The position numbers and the translations under genes were made by a program. Shown piece by piece: positions 1-5,565 of a stretch of DNA of 8,146 bases. The notes under the pieces are model-generated. The model did no database searches, was not told the origin of the DNA, and saw nothing but the letters and a program-made list of their open reading frames with translations. Each line of letters begins with the position of its first letter. The stretch's first letter is position 1. Source of the stretch: Oscillospiraceae bacterium (lineage in GTDB: Bacteria > Bacillota > Clostridia > Oscillospirales > Oscillospiraceae); NCBI GenBank assembly GCA_017620315.1, contig JAFZQQ010000137.1, positions 1-8,146 of the forward strand, written 5' to 3'.

Positions 1-507
1 GGTGTAGATGCCGTACCAGTTTCCGTTCGGATCCTTGTAGATATCCTTCGTCAGATGCGAAGCGTTGACGGGGACATAGCTGTTGTCCAACAGGCCCTTC
101 GCCGCGGCGGTATCATACGGATTGTTGGTGCCGCCGAACCAGACGTCGGCAGAGGGATTGCCGTTCTCTTCCTCGATCTTGGTCGGGACCTCGCCGGTCG
201 AAAGGCGCTGATACTGCGTCTTGATACCATAGATCTTCTCGAAGTTGGCGCACGCAGCCGCGAGGTAATCCTCCTCGCAGGAGCCGTAAACGACCAGTTC
301 GCCCTCCGCCTTTGCGGCGGCGATCAGATCGGCCAGCGGATCGGCTGCGGGTGCGGGCGTATCGGTGCCGCCGCTTGTCGTCCCCGAAGAAGACGAGGAG
401 CTGCTGCCCGAGCCCGAATTCGCGGGAGCTTCGGTCTTGCTGCCGCATCCGGCAAGAAGGCCGAGTACCATCACAAGAGACAGTGCAAGTGCAAATAATT
501 TCTTCAT
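1..507 (-). CDS. AfuA-type ABC transporter substrate-binding lipoprotein (3' end cut off by window edge)
   Basis: This is the N-terminal 169 residues of an extracytoplasmic solute receptor for an ABC importer, of the type annotated as Fe(III) transport AfuA/FbpA (COG1840-like). The signal peptide MKKLFALALS... ends in the lipobox LLAGC, with Cys21 as the predicted lipidated residue. A flexible Ser/Gly/Thr/Pro linker, including seven consecutive serines, runs to about residue 55 and tethers the domain to the membrane. The mature domain starts near residue 57 with the family pattern 'EGELVVYGSCEED..', followed by 'FEKIYGIKTQYQRLSTGEV', 'NPSADVWFGGTNNPYDTAAAKGLL' and 'DPNGNWYGIYT'. These match AfuA-type proteins, recognised by eye. 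The start at 507 is supported by AAGGAGG at 515-521. The gene has its own promoter and follows a terminator, so it is separate from yhhN; permease and ATPase genes would be expected to the left, outside the window. Relatives also bind phosphonates, phosphosugars or thiamine, so iron is only one possibility. Confidence 0.88.
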   Translation of the reverse strand, partial: MKKLFALALSLVMVLGLLAGCGSKTEAPANSGSGSSSSSSSGTTSGGTDTPAPAADPLADLIAAAKAEGELVVYGSCEEDYLAAACANFEKIYGIKTQYQRLSTGEVPTKIEEENGNPSADVWFGGTNNPYDTAAAKGLLDNSYVPVNASHLTKDIYKDPNGNWYGIYT

Positions 508-514
508 GTTCCAT

Positions 515-521
515 CCTCCTT
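515..521 (-). promoter_or_regulatory. Ribosome binding site of the lipoprotein gene
   Basis: On the minus strand this reads AAGGAGG, a near-perfect Shine-Dalgarno sequence 7 bases before the ATG at 505-507. It fixes the start of the lipoprotein and marks it as efficiently translated. Confidence 0.85.
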
Positions 522-567
522 GAGCAAAAATTGATTTTGGCCCGGATAATCCGAGCCTCTGTTTGGT

Positions 568-596
568 ATTATATGCCTGTCGCACAAGAATGTCAA
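568..596 (-). promoter_or_regulatory. Consensus sigma-A promoter for the lipoprotein gene
   Basis: Read on the minus strand, TTGACA (591-596) is followed by exactly 17 bases and then TATAAT (568-573). Both hexamers are perfect matches to the vegetative sigma-A/sigma-70 consensus. Transcription would begin near 561, leaving a leader of about 54 bases before the ATG at 507. An 11-base palindrome, CGGATAATCCG (543-553), falls in this leader and could be a regulator site. Confidence 0.88.
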
Positions 597-624
597 GTGC
601 CGTACCGTCCGGATTTATGCAAAA

Positions 625-650
625 TGCCCGGACGAAACACCGTCCGGGCA
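625..650 (-). terminator. Factor-independent terminator of yhhN
   Basis: A perfect 10-bp stem (TGCCCGGACG at 625-634 with CGTCCGGGCA at 641-650) encloses a 6-base loop. On the minus strand it is followed by a short run of four T (624-621). It lies 13 bases past the yhhN stop codon and just upstream of the lipoprotein promoter, as expected for a terminator separating the two units. The T run is short, so read-through is possible. Confidence 0.82.
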
Positions 651-662
651 AGTATTTCATTT

Positions 663-1376
663 TTATCGGAGCAGGAAAAGCGAGAGCGCGATCAGATACT
701 GCGCGGGATAATAGGTCAGATAGTTTAATATTATGTCAACCGGTCTGTCTTTACCCTTTCCGAAATACGTCCCGCTCAACACAAGATCCGAAACCGCGAA
801 AAGGGCGCCGCCGGCAAAAATTGCGTTCATCGCGCCGCTGTGCCAGCCATGCAGCATGGCAAGGCTGCCGGACACCAGCACGGTCGAGAACAGCAGCGCG
901 CCATAGGCGATCGCGACAGGCTTCATGCTGCCATAATCCAGCTTCATCGGCTTTTCAAGCAGCATATTGCCAAAGCCGAGCGCAACGCCCAGAGCCGCGG
1001 GAACAAGCACATACACCTCCGCGCCGCGCGGACAGAATTGCAGCGACATGCCGACAATATAAAGTATGTGTCCGATGCCGAAGCACAAAAAGCCGGCGTA
1101 TGTAAAGGGCTCGTCGCTCTGAGGGAAGACATATTTGAGGTCGAGCCAAATGTCGCCCAGAAGTCCGCACACCAGTCCCGGGATGATAAACAGCCCAAGC
1201 GCCGAGGGTCTTCCGTTCGACGCGGCGTACCAGCCGCAGACGGCAAGCGCGACGAACAGGACGGAAACCGTCGTCTTTAAAAACACAGCCTTGAGCGAGT
1301 ATTTTTTCAGCTTCTCCTTCAGGAAAAGGGCAAGGGCGATTGCTCCCGCGCAGATGATCACAATGCAGGTCGGCAT
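663..1376 (-). CDS. YhhN family membrane protein, putative lysoplasmalogenase
   Basis: The 237-residue protein is very hydrophobic, with about seven to eight predicted membrane segments and short loops; no signal peptide is needed. It matches the YhhN/TMEM86 family by eye: 'GLVCGLLGDIWLDL' (residues 67-80, with the acidic D75 and D79), 'GFLCFGIGHILYIVGM' (95-110), 'GGALFAVSDLVL' (189-200) and the C-terminal 'YLTYYPAQYLIA' (219-230). Length agrees with the family. Human TMEM86B and a Legionella YhhN protein are known to cleave the vinyl-ether bond of lysoplasmalogens, giving a fatty aldehyde and a glycerophospho-head group; applying that activity here is inference. AAAGGA (minus strand, 1388-1393) lies 11 bases before the ATG at 1376. 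The gene has its own promoter and terminator and is divergent from an aldehyde dehydrogenase that could use its product. Confidence 0.86.
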   Translation of the reverse strand: MPTCIVIICAGAIALALFLKEKLKKYSLKAVFLKTTVSVLFVALAVCGWYAASNGRPSALGLFIIPGLVCGLLGDIWLDLKYVFPQSDEPFTYAGFLCFGIGHILYIVGMSLQFCPRGAEVYVLVPAALGVALGFGNMLLEKPMKLDYGSMKPVAIAYGALLFSTVLVSGSLAMLHGWHSGAMNAIFAGGALFAVSDLVLSGTYFGKGKDRPVDIILNYLTYYPAQYLIALSLFLLR

Positions 1377-1465
1377 GATCCGTCACATCCTTTCTGTCGG
1401 TCTTTTCTCCGTTAAGCTCCGCAGTATCGCCTGTTTTATATCGCTGCTGCATGTTTTTTTTATTT

Positions 1466-1493
1466 ATTATACACTCAGCAGGCAAAAAATCAA
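1466..1493 (-). promoter_or_regulatory. Probable promoter of yhhN
   Basis: On the minus strand, TTGATT (1488-1493) is followed by 16 bases and a perfect TATAAT (1466-1471). Transcription would start near 1459, about 80 bases before the yhhN ATG. The A/T-rich run at 1454-1469 is part of this promoter region. A better -35 match (TTGACA, 1503-1508) is 31 bases from the -10 and therefore too far away. Confidence 0.65.
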
Positions 1494-1504
1494 CGACTAC
1501 GTTG
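1491..1504. promoter_or_regulatory. Interrupted palindrome between divergent promoters, candidate operator
   Basis: CAACG-ACTA-CGTTG forms a perfect 5-bp inverted repeat with a 4-base centre. It overlaps the proposed yhhN -35 element and ends 10 bases before the -35 of the dehydrogenase promoter, a place where one dimeric regulator could affect both genes. The arms are short and chance occurrence is possible. Confidence 0.3.
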
Positions 1505-1514
1505 TCAATCGCGC

Positions 1515-1543
1515 TTGCCACAGGCAGAAAAATGTGCTATTAT
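1515..1543 (+). promoter_or_regulatory. Probable promoter of the aldehyde dehydrogenase operon
   Basis: TTGCCA (1515-1520) is followed by exactly 17 bases and TATTAT (1538-1543), each one mismatch from consensus. Transcription would start near 1550, about 30 bases before the ATG at 1580. The promoter is back to back with that of yhhN; the two -35 elements are about 21 bases apart, leaving room for a shared regulator. Confidence 0.62.
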
Positions 1544-1563
1544 CATAATGAATCAGTTTGCAC

Positions 1564-1569
1564 AGGAGG
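1564..1569 (+). promoter_or_regulatory. Ribosome binding site deciding the dehydrogenase start
   Basis: AGGAGG lies 10 bases before the ATG at 1580. An in-frame ATG at 1571 is only one base from this motif and could not use it; the open frame further upstream to 1451 runs through the promoter. Both facts favour 1580 as the start. Confidence 0.75.
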
Positions 1570-1579
1570 GATGCCTGCA

Positions 1580-2995
1580 ATGTGGACCGAGGGACGGATA
1601 AAAACGCTGGTGGAAAAGCAGCGTGCTTTTTTCAGAAGCGGCGCCACGCTGGACGTCAAATGGCGCATAGCGCAGCTTGAAAAGCTCAAGCTTGCCGTAC
1701 TGGTACACGAGGATGAGCTTAAAGCCGCTCTCTACGAGGATCTCGGACGCTGCGAGGCTGAGGCATATCTCTGCGATATCGGCAGCACCGTGCTTGAGAT
1801 CAACGAGGCGATAAACGGCGTAAAACGCTGGGCTGCGCCGGAAACTCACTACAGCGGGCTTTTATGCTTTCCGAGCACGCTCACAAAGGTGTATAAAATG
1901 CCGTACGGCGTCAGCCTTATCATCAGCCCCTTCAATTTTCCCATTCTGCTCTCTCTCGGCGTGCTTACAGCAAGCATAGCCGGCGGGAACACCGCGATCA
2001 TCAAGGCAAGCTCGAAGAGCCCCGCCTGCACAAGGGTGCTCGCAAGGCTCATTGAGCGTACATTTCCCGAGGAATATGCCGCCGTTATCGACGGCGGTCA
2101 CGATATCGCGGATATTTGCCTCGCTCAGCGCTTTGACAAGATTTTCTACACCGGCTCCCCTCGCGTAGGTTCTCACGTTATGGAGGCCGCCTCGAAAAAT
2201 CTCACCTCAGTCGCGCTGGAGCTTGGCGGTGAAAACGGCAACTGGTGCGTTGTGCGCGCAGACGCCGATCTCAGGGACGCGGCGCGAAAAATTGCCTTCT
2301 TCAAAAGCTGCAACAGCGGTCAGGTCTGCATCAACATCAATCAGGTCGCCGTTGCTCAGGAGGTAGCGGACAAATTTCTTGACGAGCTTAAAGCCGCATT
2401 CGTCAAGCAGCTCGGCAGCGACCCATCCTCCAATCCCGAGTATGCTCGCCTCATATCCCGCGCCGCGTGGGAGAAATGTGACGCGACGGCGAAAAAGCAC
2501 TCAGACCGCATCGTATTCGGCGGAAAGGGCGACCCGGAAACGCTGCGCTACTCCCCCACTGTGATCTATCCCGTCAAGGCCGACGAGGATATCGTCCGGC
2601 GTGAGCTGTTCTGCCCGATACTCCCTGTAGTCCCCTATCCCGACGCCGGGATCGACAAGTTGATGGAAATGATCGCAAAACGGGAGCACGGGCTTGCGCT
2701 CTATCTGTTCACGCGCGACATCTCCTGGGCAAAACGCACCATGTCGTCTCAGCAGTACGGCGGAGGCTGCATCAACGAGGTCTGTCTGCACCTTATGGTT
2801 AAGGGCGCGCCCTTCAACGGCACCGGGCACTCCGGGCTCGGCGCCTACCACGGCGAATGGGGCTTCCGCGAATTCACCCATCCTTCCACCGTTCTCATCG
2901 GCTCGACGCATTTTAATCTTCCGCTTCGCGAGCATCCGTATGAAGGCGGCGCCAACGGCTTGAAGCTGAGGCTACTCAAACTCTTTGAACGCTGA
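1580..2995 (+). CDS. Class 3-like NAD(P)-dependent aldehyde dehydrogenase
   Basis: The 471-residue protein would oxidise an aldehyde to the carboxylic acid with NAD(P)+. The ALDH landmarks occur in order: the substrate/oxyanion Asn119 in 'SPFNFP', cofactor-binding Lys142 in 'IIKASSKSP', 'YTGSPRVG' (190-197), general base Glu214 in 'ALELGG', nucleophile Cys250 in 'NSGQVC', and Glu342 in 'RELFCPILPV'. Absence of a long N-terminal arm, the 'SGLGAYHGEWGFREFTHPSTVL' end (418-439) and the basic tail ending 'LKLRLLKLFER' are typical of class 3 enzymes, which often act on medium- and long-chain aldehydes. Some positions are unusual: 'GGENGNW' where 'GGKSP' or 'GGESP' is common, 'ININQV' after the catalytic Cys where 'IAPDYV' is common, and 'PFNGTGHSG' for 'PFGGVGxSG'. 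It heads a likely operon with the phosphoesterase 16 bases downstream. The substrate is unknown; a fatty aldehyde from the divergent YhhN protein is an inference. Confidence 0.92.
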   Translation: MWTEGRIKTLVEKQRAFFRSGATLDVKWRIAQLEKLKLAVLVHEDELKAALYEDLGRCEAEAYLCDIGSTVLEINEAINGVKRWAAPETHYSGLLCFPSTLTKVYKMPYGVSLIISPFNFPILLSLGVLTASIAGGNTAIIKASSKSPACTRVLARLIERTFPEEYAAVIDGGHDIADICLAQRFDKIFYTGSPRVGSHVMEAASKNLTSVALELGGENGNWCVVRADADLRDAARKIAFFKSCNSGQVCININQVAVAQEVADKFLDELKAAFVKQLGSDPSSNPEYARLISRAAWEKCDATAKKHSDRIVFGGKGDPETLRYSPTVIYPVKADEDIVRRELFCPILPVVPYPDAGIDKLMEMIAKREHGLALYLFTRDISWAKRTMSSQQYGGGCINEVCLHLMVKGAPFNGTGHSGLGAYHGEWGFREFTHPSTVLIGSTHFNLPLREHPYEGGANGLKLRLLKLFER

Positions 2996-3000
2996 AGGGA
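2995..3000 (+). promoter_or_regulatory. Ribosome binding site of the metallophosphoesterase gene
   Basis: AAGGGA overlaps the last base of the dehydrogenase stop codon and lies 11 bases before the ATG at 3012. An in-frame GTG at 3003 is only two bases away, and an in-frame TTG at 2985 precedes the motif, so 3012 is preferred. The arrangement suggests translational coupling to the dehydrogenase. Confidence 0.55.
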
Positions 3001-3011
3001 CGGTGTGCGAA

Positions 3012-4349
3012 ATGGCTGAAAAAGGATACTCCGGGCGAGAAGGCAAGAAATGGCTGCGTGTGCTTTTGACCGTGGTCTGCTGTCTTGCAGGGATATTTCT
3101 TCTGATTTATGCGGTCAATTTCTGCTGCTCGCTTTCCCTGCGCTCTTACATTCGCAGTCTTGAACCGGTCGCATACGACTCCGCGCCGCTTGTCCCGGTC
3201 TATGACGAAGCACTCGGCCACTACGTCGTCAAGACAGATCGCGATCTCAAGGTAATGATGCTCTCCGACATTCACATCGGTGGCGGCGCCTGGTCTGTAA
3301 AGCAGGACAGAAAGACAGTCTATGAGGTCGCTGTCATGCTGCGGAAGGAAAAGCCCGACTTTGTTATTCTGGGCGGTGATAACACCTTTGCGGTACCCGG
3401 GCCAGTCTTTCGCGGCGGCGGCACTCTGGACAATGCTATGGTCGCACGCGACATTTTAGAGTTATTTGAGCACGAGGGCGTGTACTTCACCACGGTCTTC
3501 GGAAACCACGACACAGAGGCCTTCGGATATGTCGGCCGCAAGGGCATAGGCAAGCTCTACGAAAGCGACAGATATCCGCATTGTCTCTTTGTCTCCGAGT
3601 TTTCAGATCCCGATTCTGCCCGTCCGAGCGTGAGCAATCAGATCATTGCCGTGGAAAATTCCGACGGAAGCCTCGCCAGGCTCATCCTGCTCATGGACAC
3701 ACACGACTATATCGACGGTTCTCTGGACGCAACGATAAACTGGAAGTACGACGCCATCCATCCGGCTCAGACGGAATGGGCGCGGCAGGAGATCGTTTCG
3801 CTCTCTGAAAAGGCCGGACTCACCGGCGGCGACGTGCTCCGCACGATCTGTTTTTTCCACATTCCCATTGGGGAATATGAAACTGCATACCGTGAGCTTG
3901 AAGCGAACGGCTTTGCCGACACCCTCGACAGCGAATATGTCGAAGGCGTCTGGGATGAAGAGTTGGACTCCGATCTGGGAGGGCGCATATGGTACGGCGG
4001 TTGTTACCGTAAGGAGGATCCGCCCGGAAGCATCGACGGCTTTTTCGAGGCGCTTGGCCCTGACGGCATAGGCTCGCTGGAAGCCTGTTTCTGTGGTCAC
4101 GACCATGTAAACGACGCCATAGTGCGCTATCGCGGAGTACTTCTCGGTTACAACCGTTCTGTTGACAACCTTGCTTATTCCGGCATCGCCGGCTATGGCT
4201 CGCAGCGCGGCTGCACCGTGTTCACTCTCCGTGACGGCGGTGAATGGTCTTACGAGCTCAAAAACGTCTACATAGATTGCGGAGCCGACCCTGAGGCATT
4301 TTTCCATGTGGAGCTCAACACTCCCTTGTACCCGAACCCCGTGCCATAA
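3012..4349 (+). CDS. Membrane-anchored calcineurin-like metallophosphoesterase
   Basis: The 445-residue protein has a basic N-terminus, one membrane segment at about residues 14-40 ('LRVLLTVVCCLAGIFLLIYA'), and a large soluble domain. The positive residues before the helix predict that the domain faces outside the cytoplasmic membrane. All five dimetal phosphoesterase motifs are visible: D86-x-H88 in 'LSDIHIGG', D123-N124 in 'LGGDN', N165-H166-D167 in 'FGNHD', H283 in 'FFHIP', and H363-D364-H365 in 'CGHDH'. The enzyme should therefore be catalytically competent and bind two divalent metals. An insertion of roughly 115 residues separates the NHD and His motifs. The substrate cannot be told from sequence; such enzymes cleave phosphomonoesters or diesters, including nucleotides and lipid head groups. 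The gene follows the dehydrogenase by 16 bases and precedes the PRPP synthetase gene by 56 bases with no terminator visible, suggesting one transcript. Confidence 0.88.
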   Translation: MAEKGYSGREGKKWLRVLLTVVCCLAGIFLLIYAVNFCCSLSLRSYIRSLEPVAYDSAPLVPVYDEALGHYVVKTDRDLKVMMLSDIHIGGGAWSVKQDRKTVYEVAVMLRKEKPDFVILGGDNTFAVPGPVFRGGGTLDNAMVARDILELFEHEGVYFTTVFGNHDTEAFGYVGRKGIGKLYESDRYPHCLFVSEFSDPDSARPSVSNQIIAVENSDGSLARLILLMDTHDYIDGSLDATINWKYDAIHPAQTEWARQEIVSLSEKAGLTGGDVLRTICFFHIPIGEYETAYRELEANGFADTLDSEYVEGVWDEELDSDLGGRIWYGGCYRKEDPPGSIDGFFEALGPDGIGSLEACFCGHDHVNDAIVRYRGVLLGYNRSVDNLAYSGIAGYGSQRGCTVFTLRDGGEWSYELKNVYIDCGADPEAFFHVELNTPLYPNPVP

Positions 4350-4389
4350 TCCTTTAAATACGATATGCATTTCAAATCATTAAATGTGT

Positions 4390-4394
4390 GGAGG
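4390..4394 (+). promoter_or_regulatory. Ribosome binding site of the PRPP synthetase gene
   Basis: GGAGG lies 11 bases before the ATG at 4406. A GTG at 4388 in the same frame overlaps the motif and cannot use it, which would only add six residues. The spacing is somewhat long but no better start is available. Confidence 0.55.
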
Positions 4395-4405
4395 AACAAA
4401 TTGCC

Positions 4406-5377
4406 ATGATATCTCGTGAACGCAGCATCAAGGTATTTACCGGGAACTCAAACAGAAAGCTCGCTGAGGACATCTGCCGTTCAATAGGCATTACCATCGG
4501 TGACAATGACGTCAAGGGCTTCGCTGACGGCGAGGTCTCCTGCTCTATCAACGAAAGCGTCAGGGGCTGCGACGTGTTTCTCGTTCAGTCTACCTGCAAG
4601 CCGGTCAATGACAACCTTATGGAGCTGCTCATCATGATTGACGCCTGCCGCCGCGCCTCCGCCGGGCGCATCACTGCCGTCATCCCCTACTTTGGCTATG
4701 CGCGTCAGGATCGCAAGACCAAATCCCGCGATCCGATCAGCGCTAAGCTGGTAGCGAACATGATCGCCACTGCCGGCGCCGACCGCATCATTGCAATGGA
4801 TCTTCATGCCTCTCAGATACAGGGCTTTTTCGACATTCCCGCCGATAACCTGTTGAGCTACCCCGTCTTCGCCGACTATTATGCCAAAAAATTCGGCGCA
4901 GCACTGCACGACATGGTCGTTGTTTCCCCCGACGTCGGGCCGATCGCACGTGCGCGCAAGTTCGCACAGGCACTTGAGTCAAACCTTGCCATAGTTGACA
5001 GGCGCCATCCCTCCTCCGACGCTCCCGAGGGAACGCCGGAAGAGCTTCACATCATCGGCGACGTTGAGGGAAAGGACTGCATTCTCTTCGCAGACATAGT
5101 GGACACTGCGAACACGGTAGTCTCTGCCGCAAAAGCGCTCTCCGAGATCGGCGGCGCGCGCCGCATCTATGCCTGCGCCTCTCATGGCGTGCTCTCCGAC
5201 CTTGCTATCGAACGGCTCTCTGCAAGCAACATCGACGAGCTTGCCCTGCTCGACACAATTCCCGAGCACCCGGACGCGGCACGCGCACACCTCAAATATC
5301 TGACCGTCGCTCCTTTGTTTGGCGAGGCCATAGAGCGTATCTATAAGGAGATATCCATAACTCAGTTTGTTTTCTGA
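4406..5377 (+). CDS. prs: Ribose-phosphate pyrophosphokinase (PRPP synthetase) homologue with altered active-site loops
   Basis: The 323-residue protein belongs to the PRPP synthetase family, which transfers pyrophosphate from ATP to ribose 5-phosphate to feed purine, pyrimidine, His, Trp and NAD synthesis. Typical motifs are 'FTGNSNRKLAEDI' (11-23), 'FADGEVSCSINESVRGCD' (39-56), 'PYFGYARQDRK' (94-104), 'MDLHASQIQGFFDIP' (131-145), 'VSPDVGPIARARKFA' (173-187) and 'HGVLS' (260-264). Two loops deviate from what I know of the active enzymes. The flexible loop reads D198-R-R-H-P where 'DKRRP', with the catalytic Lys and Arg, is usual. The ribose-phosphate loop reads 'FADIVDTANT' (228-237) where 'VDDMIDTAGT' is usual, losing the first Asp of the pair and the Gly. 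The stretch after the flexible loop (203-215) also seems a few residues longer. It may be a divergent active enzyme, a second copy, or a regulatory subunit resembling eukaryotic PRPP synthetase-associated proteins. It is probably the last gene of the operon. Confidence 0.9.
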   Translation: MISRERSIKVFTGNSNRKLAEDICRSIGITIGDNDVKGFADGEVSCSINESVRGCDVFLVQSTCKPVNDNLMELLIMIDACRRASAGRITAVIPYFGYARQDRKTKSRDPISAKLVANMIATAGADRIIAMDLHASQIQGFFDIPADNLLSYPVFADYYAKKFGAALHDMVVVSPDVGPIARARKFAQALESNLAIVDRRHPSSDAPEGTPEELHIIGDVEGKDCILFADIVDTANTVVSAAKALSEIGGARRIYACASHGVLSDLAIERLSASNIDELALLDTIPEHPDAARAHLKYLTVAPLFGEAIERIYKEISITQFVF

Positions 5378-5394
5378 CTATAATTCCAGTCCGC

Positions 5395-5440
5395 AAAGCG
5401 CCTGTGCATGGCGGAGCTCCGCTGTACACAGGCGCTTTTT
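5395..5440 (+). terminator. Strong factor-independent terminator after the PRPP synthetase gene
   Basis: A perfect 12-bp stem pairs AAAGCGCCTGTG (5395-5406) with CACAGGCGCTTT (5427-5438), ending in a run of five T (5436-5440). The loop holds a second perfect palindrome, GCGGAGCTCCGC (5411-5422), so the hairpin can extend further. The A's at its left side would also allow termination of minus-strand transcripts. It sits 18 bases after the stop codon and closes the operon. Confidence 0.92.
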
Positions 5441-5453
5441 CATCTTGTTCCGC

Positions 5454-5482
5454 TTGCGAAAGCGGCTCTTAACTGGTATAAT
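5454..5482 (+). promoter_or_regulatory. Sigma-A promoter of the MATE/polymerase unit
   Basis: TTGCGA (5454-5459) is followed by exactly 17 bases and a perfect TATAAT (5477-5482). The bases TGG directly before the -10 provide the extended -10 TGn element. Transcription would start near 5489, giving a leader of about 66 bases before the ATG at 5555. Confidence 0.78.
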
Positions 5483-5514
5483 TTGCACCGGAATCATCAC
5501 AGGGGGATAGACAT

Positions 5515-5565
5515 TTGTTGATAGTATTGAATGTTCCGAACGGGGTGCCTGTCCATGGATCATGA
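5515..5565 (+). CDS. Possible 16-codon leader peptide overlapping the MATE start
   Basis: A TTG at 5515 opens a 16-codon frame ending with TGA at 5563-5565, eleven bases inside the MATE gene and in another frame. AGGGGG (5501-5506) lies 8 bases before this TTG, a better ribosome binding site than the one directly in front of the MATE gene. Translation of such a leader would carry ribosomes across the MATE start and could couple or attenuate its expression. The peptide (LLIVLNVPNGVPVHGS, first residue read as Met) matches nothing I know. The TTG start and short length make this speculative. Confidence 0.22.
   Translation: MLIVLNVPNGVPVHGS
5542..5547 (+). promoter_or_regulatory. Weak ribosome binding site favouring the MATE start at 5555
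   Basis: GGGGTG, which can pair with the GGTG-complementary part of the 16S rRNA tail, lies 7 bases before the ATG at 5555. The alternative in-frame ATG at 5531 has no Shine-Dalgarno sequence at a workable distance; the nearest G-rich motif ends 24 bases upstream. Confidence 0.5.

Noticed and set aside
113..514. Minus-strand frame beginning at 514 in front of the lipoprotein start
   Set aside because: It is Arg-rich and low in sense, and it overlaps the lipoprotein gene in another frame; the lipoprotein frame has a signal peptide, lipobox and AAGGAGG site.
1502..1508. TTGTCA (plus) and TTGACA (minus) as -35 elements in the divergent region
   Set aside because: Each is about 30 bases from the only good -10 on its strand, far outside the 16-18 base range; nearer hexamers with 16 or 17 base spacing fit better.
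1451..1579. Extension of the aldehyde dehydrogenase upstream to an ATG at 1451 (514 residues)
   Set aside because: The extension runs through both promoters, encodes residues unlike any ALDH N-terminus, and has no ribosome binding site; the family starts near 'EGRIKTLVEKQRAFF'.
3603..4370. 255-codon open frame on the minus strand across the phosphoesterase gene
   Set aside because: It is a shadow of a GC-rich coding region, shows no recognisable family, and the plus-strand frame carries all five metallophosphoesterase motifs.
4350..4405. Separate promoter for the PRPP synthetase gene in the A/T-rich gap
   Set aside because: The gap is A/T-rich but no pair of -35 and -10 hexamers at 16-18 bases was convincing.
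5533..5541. GTTCCGAAC as a possible SOS (LexA) box before the MATE/polymerase unit
   Set aside because: The Bacillota LexA box is GAAC-N4-GTTC; here the half-sites are in the opposite order with a one-base centre, and the site lies about 50 bases past the predicted transcription start.
5483..5554. Riboswitch in the MATE leader
   Set aside because: The leader is only about 66 bases and shows no stable hairpin set or known aptamer core; only 5-bp pairings were found.
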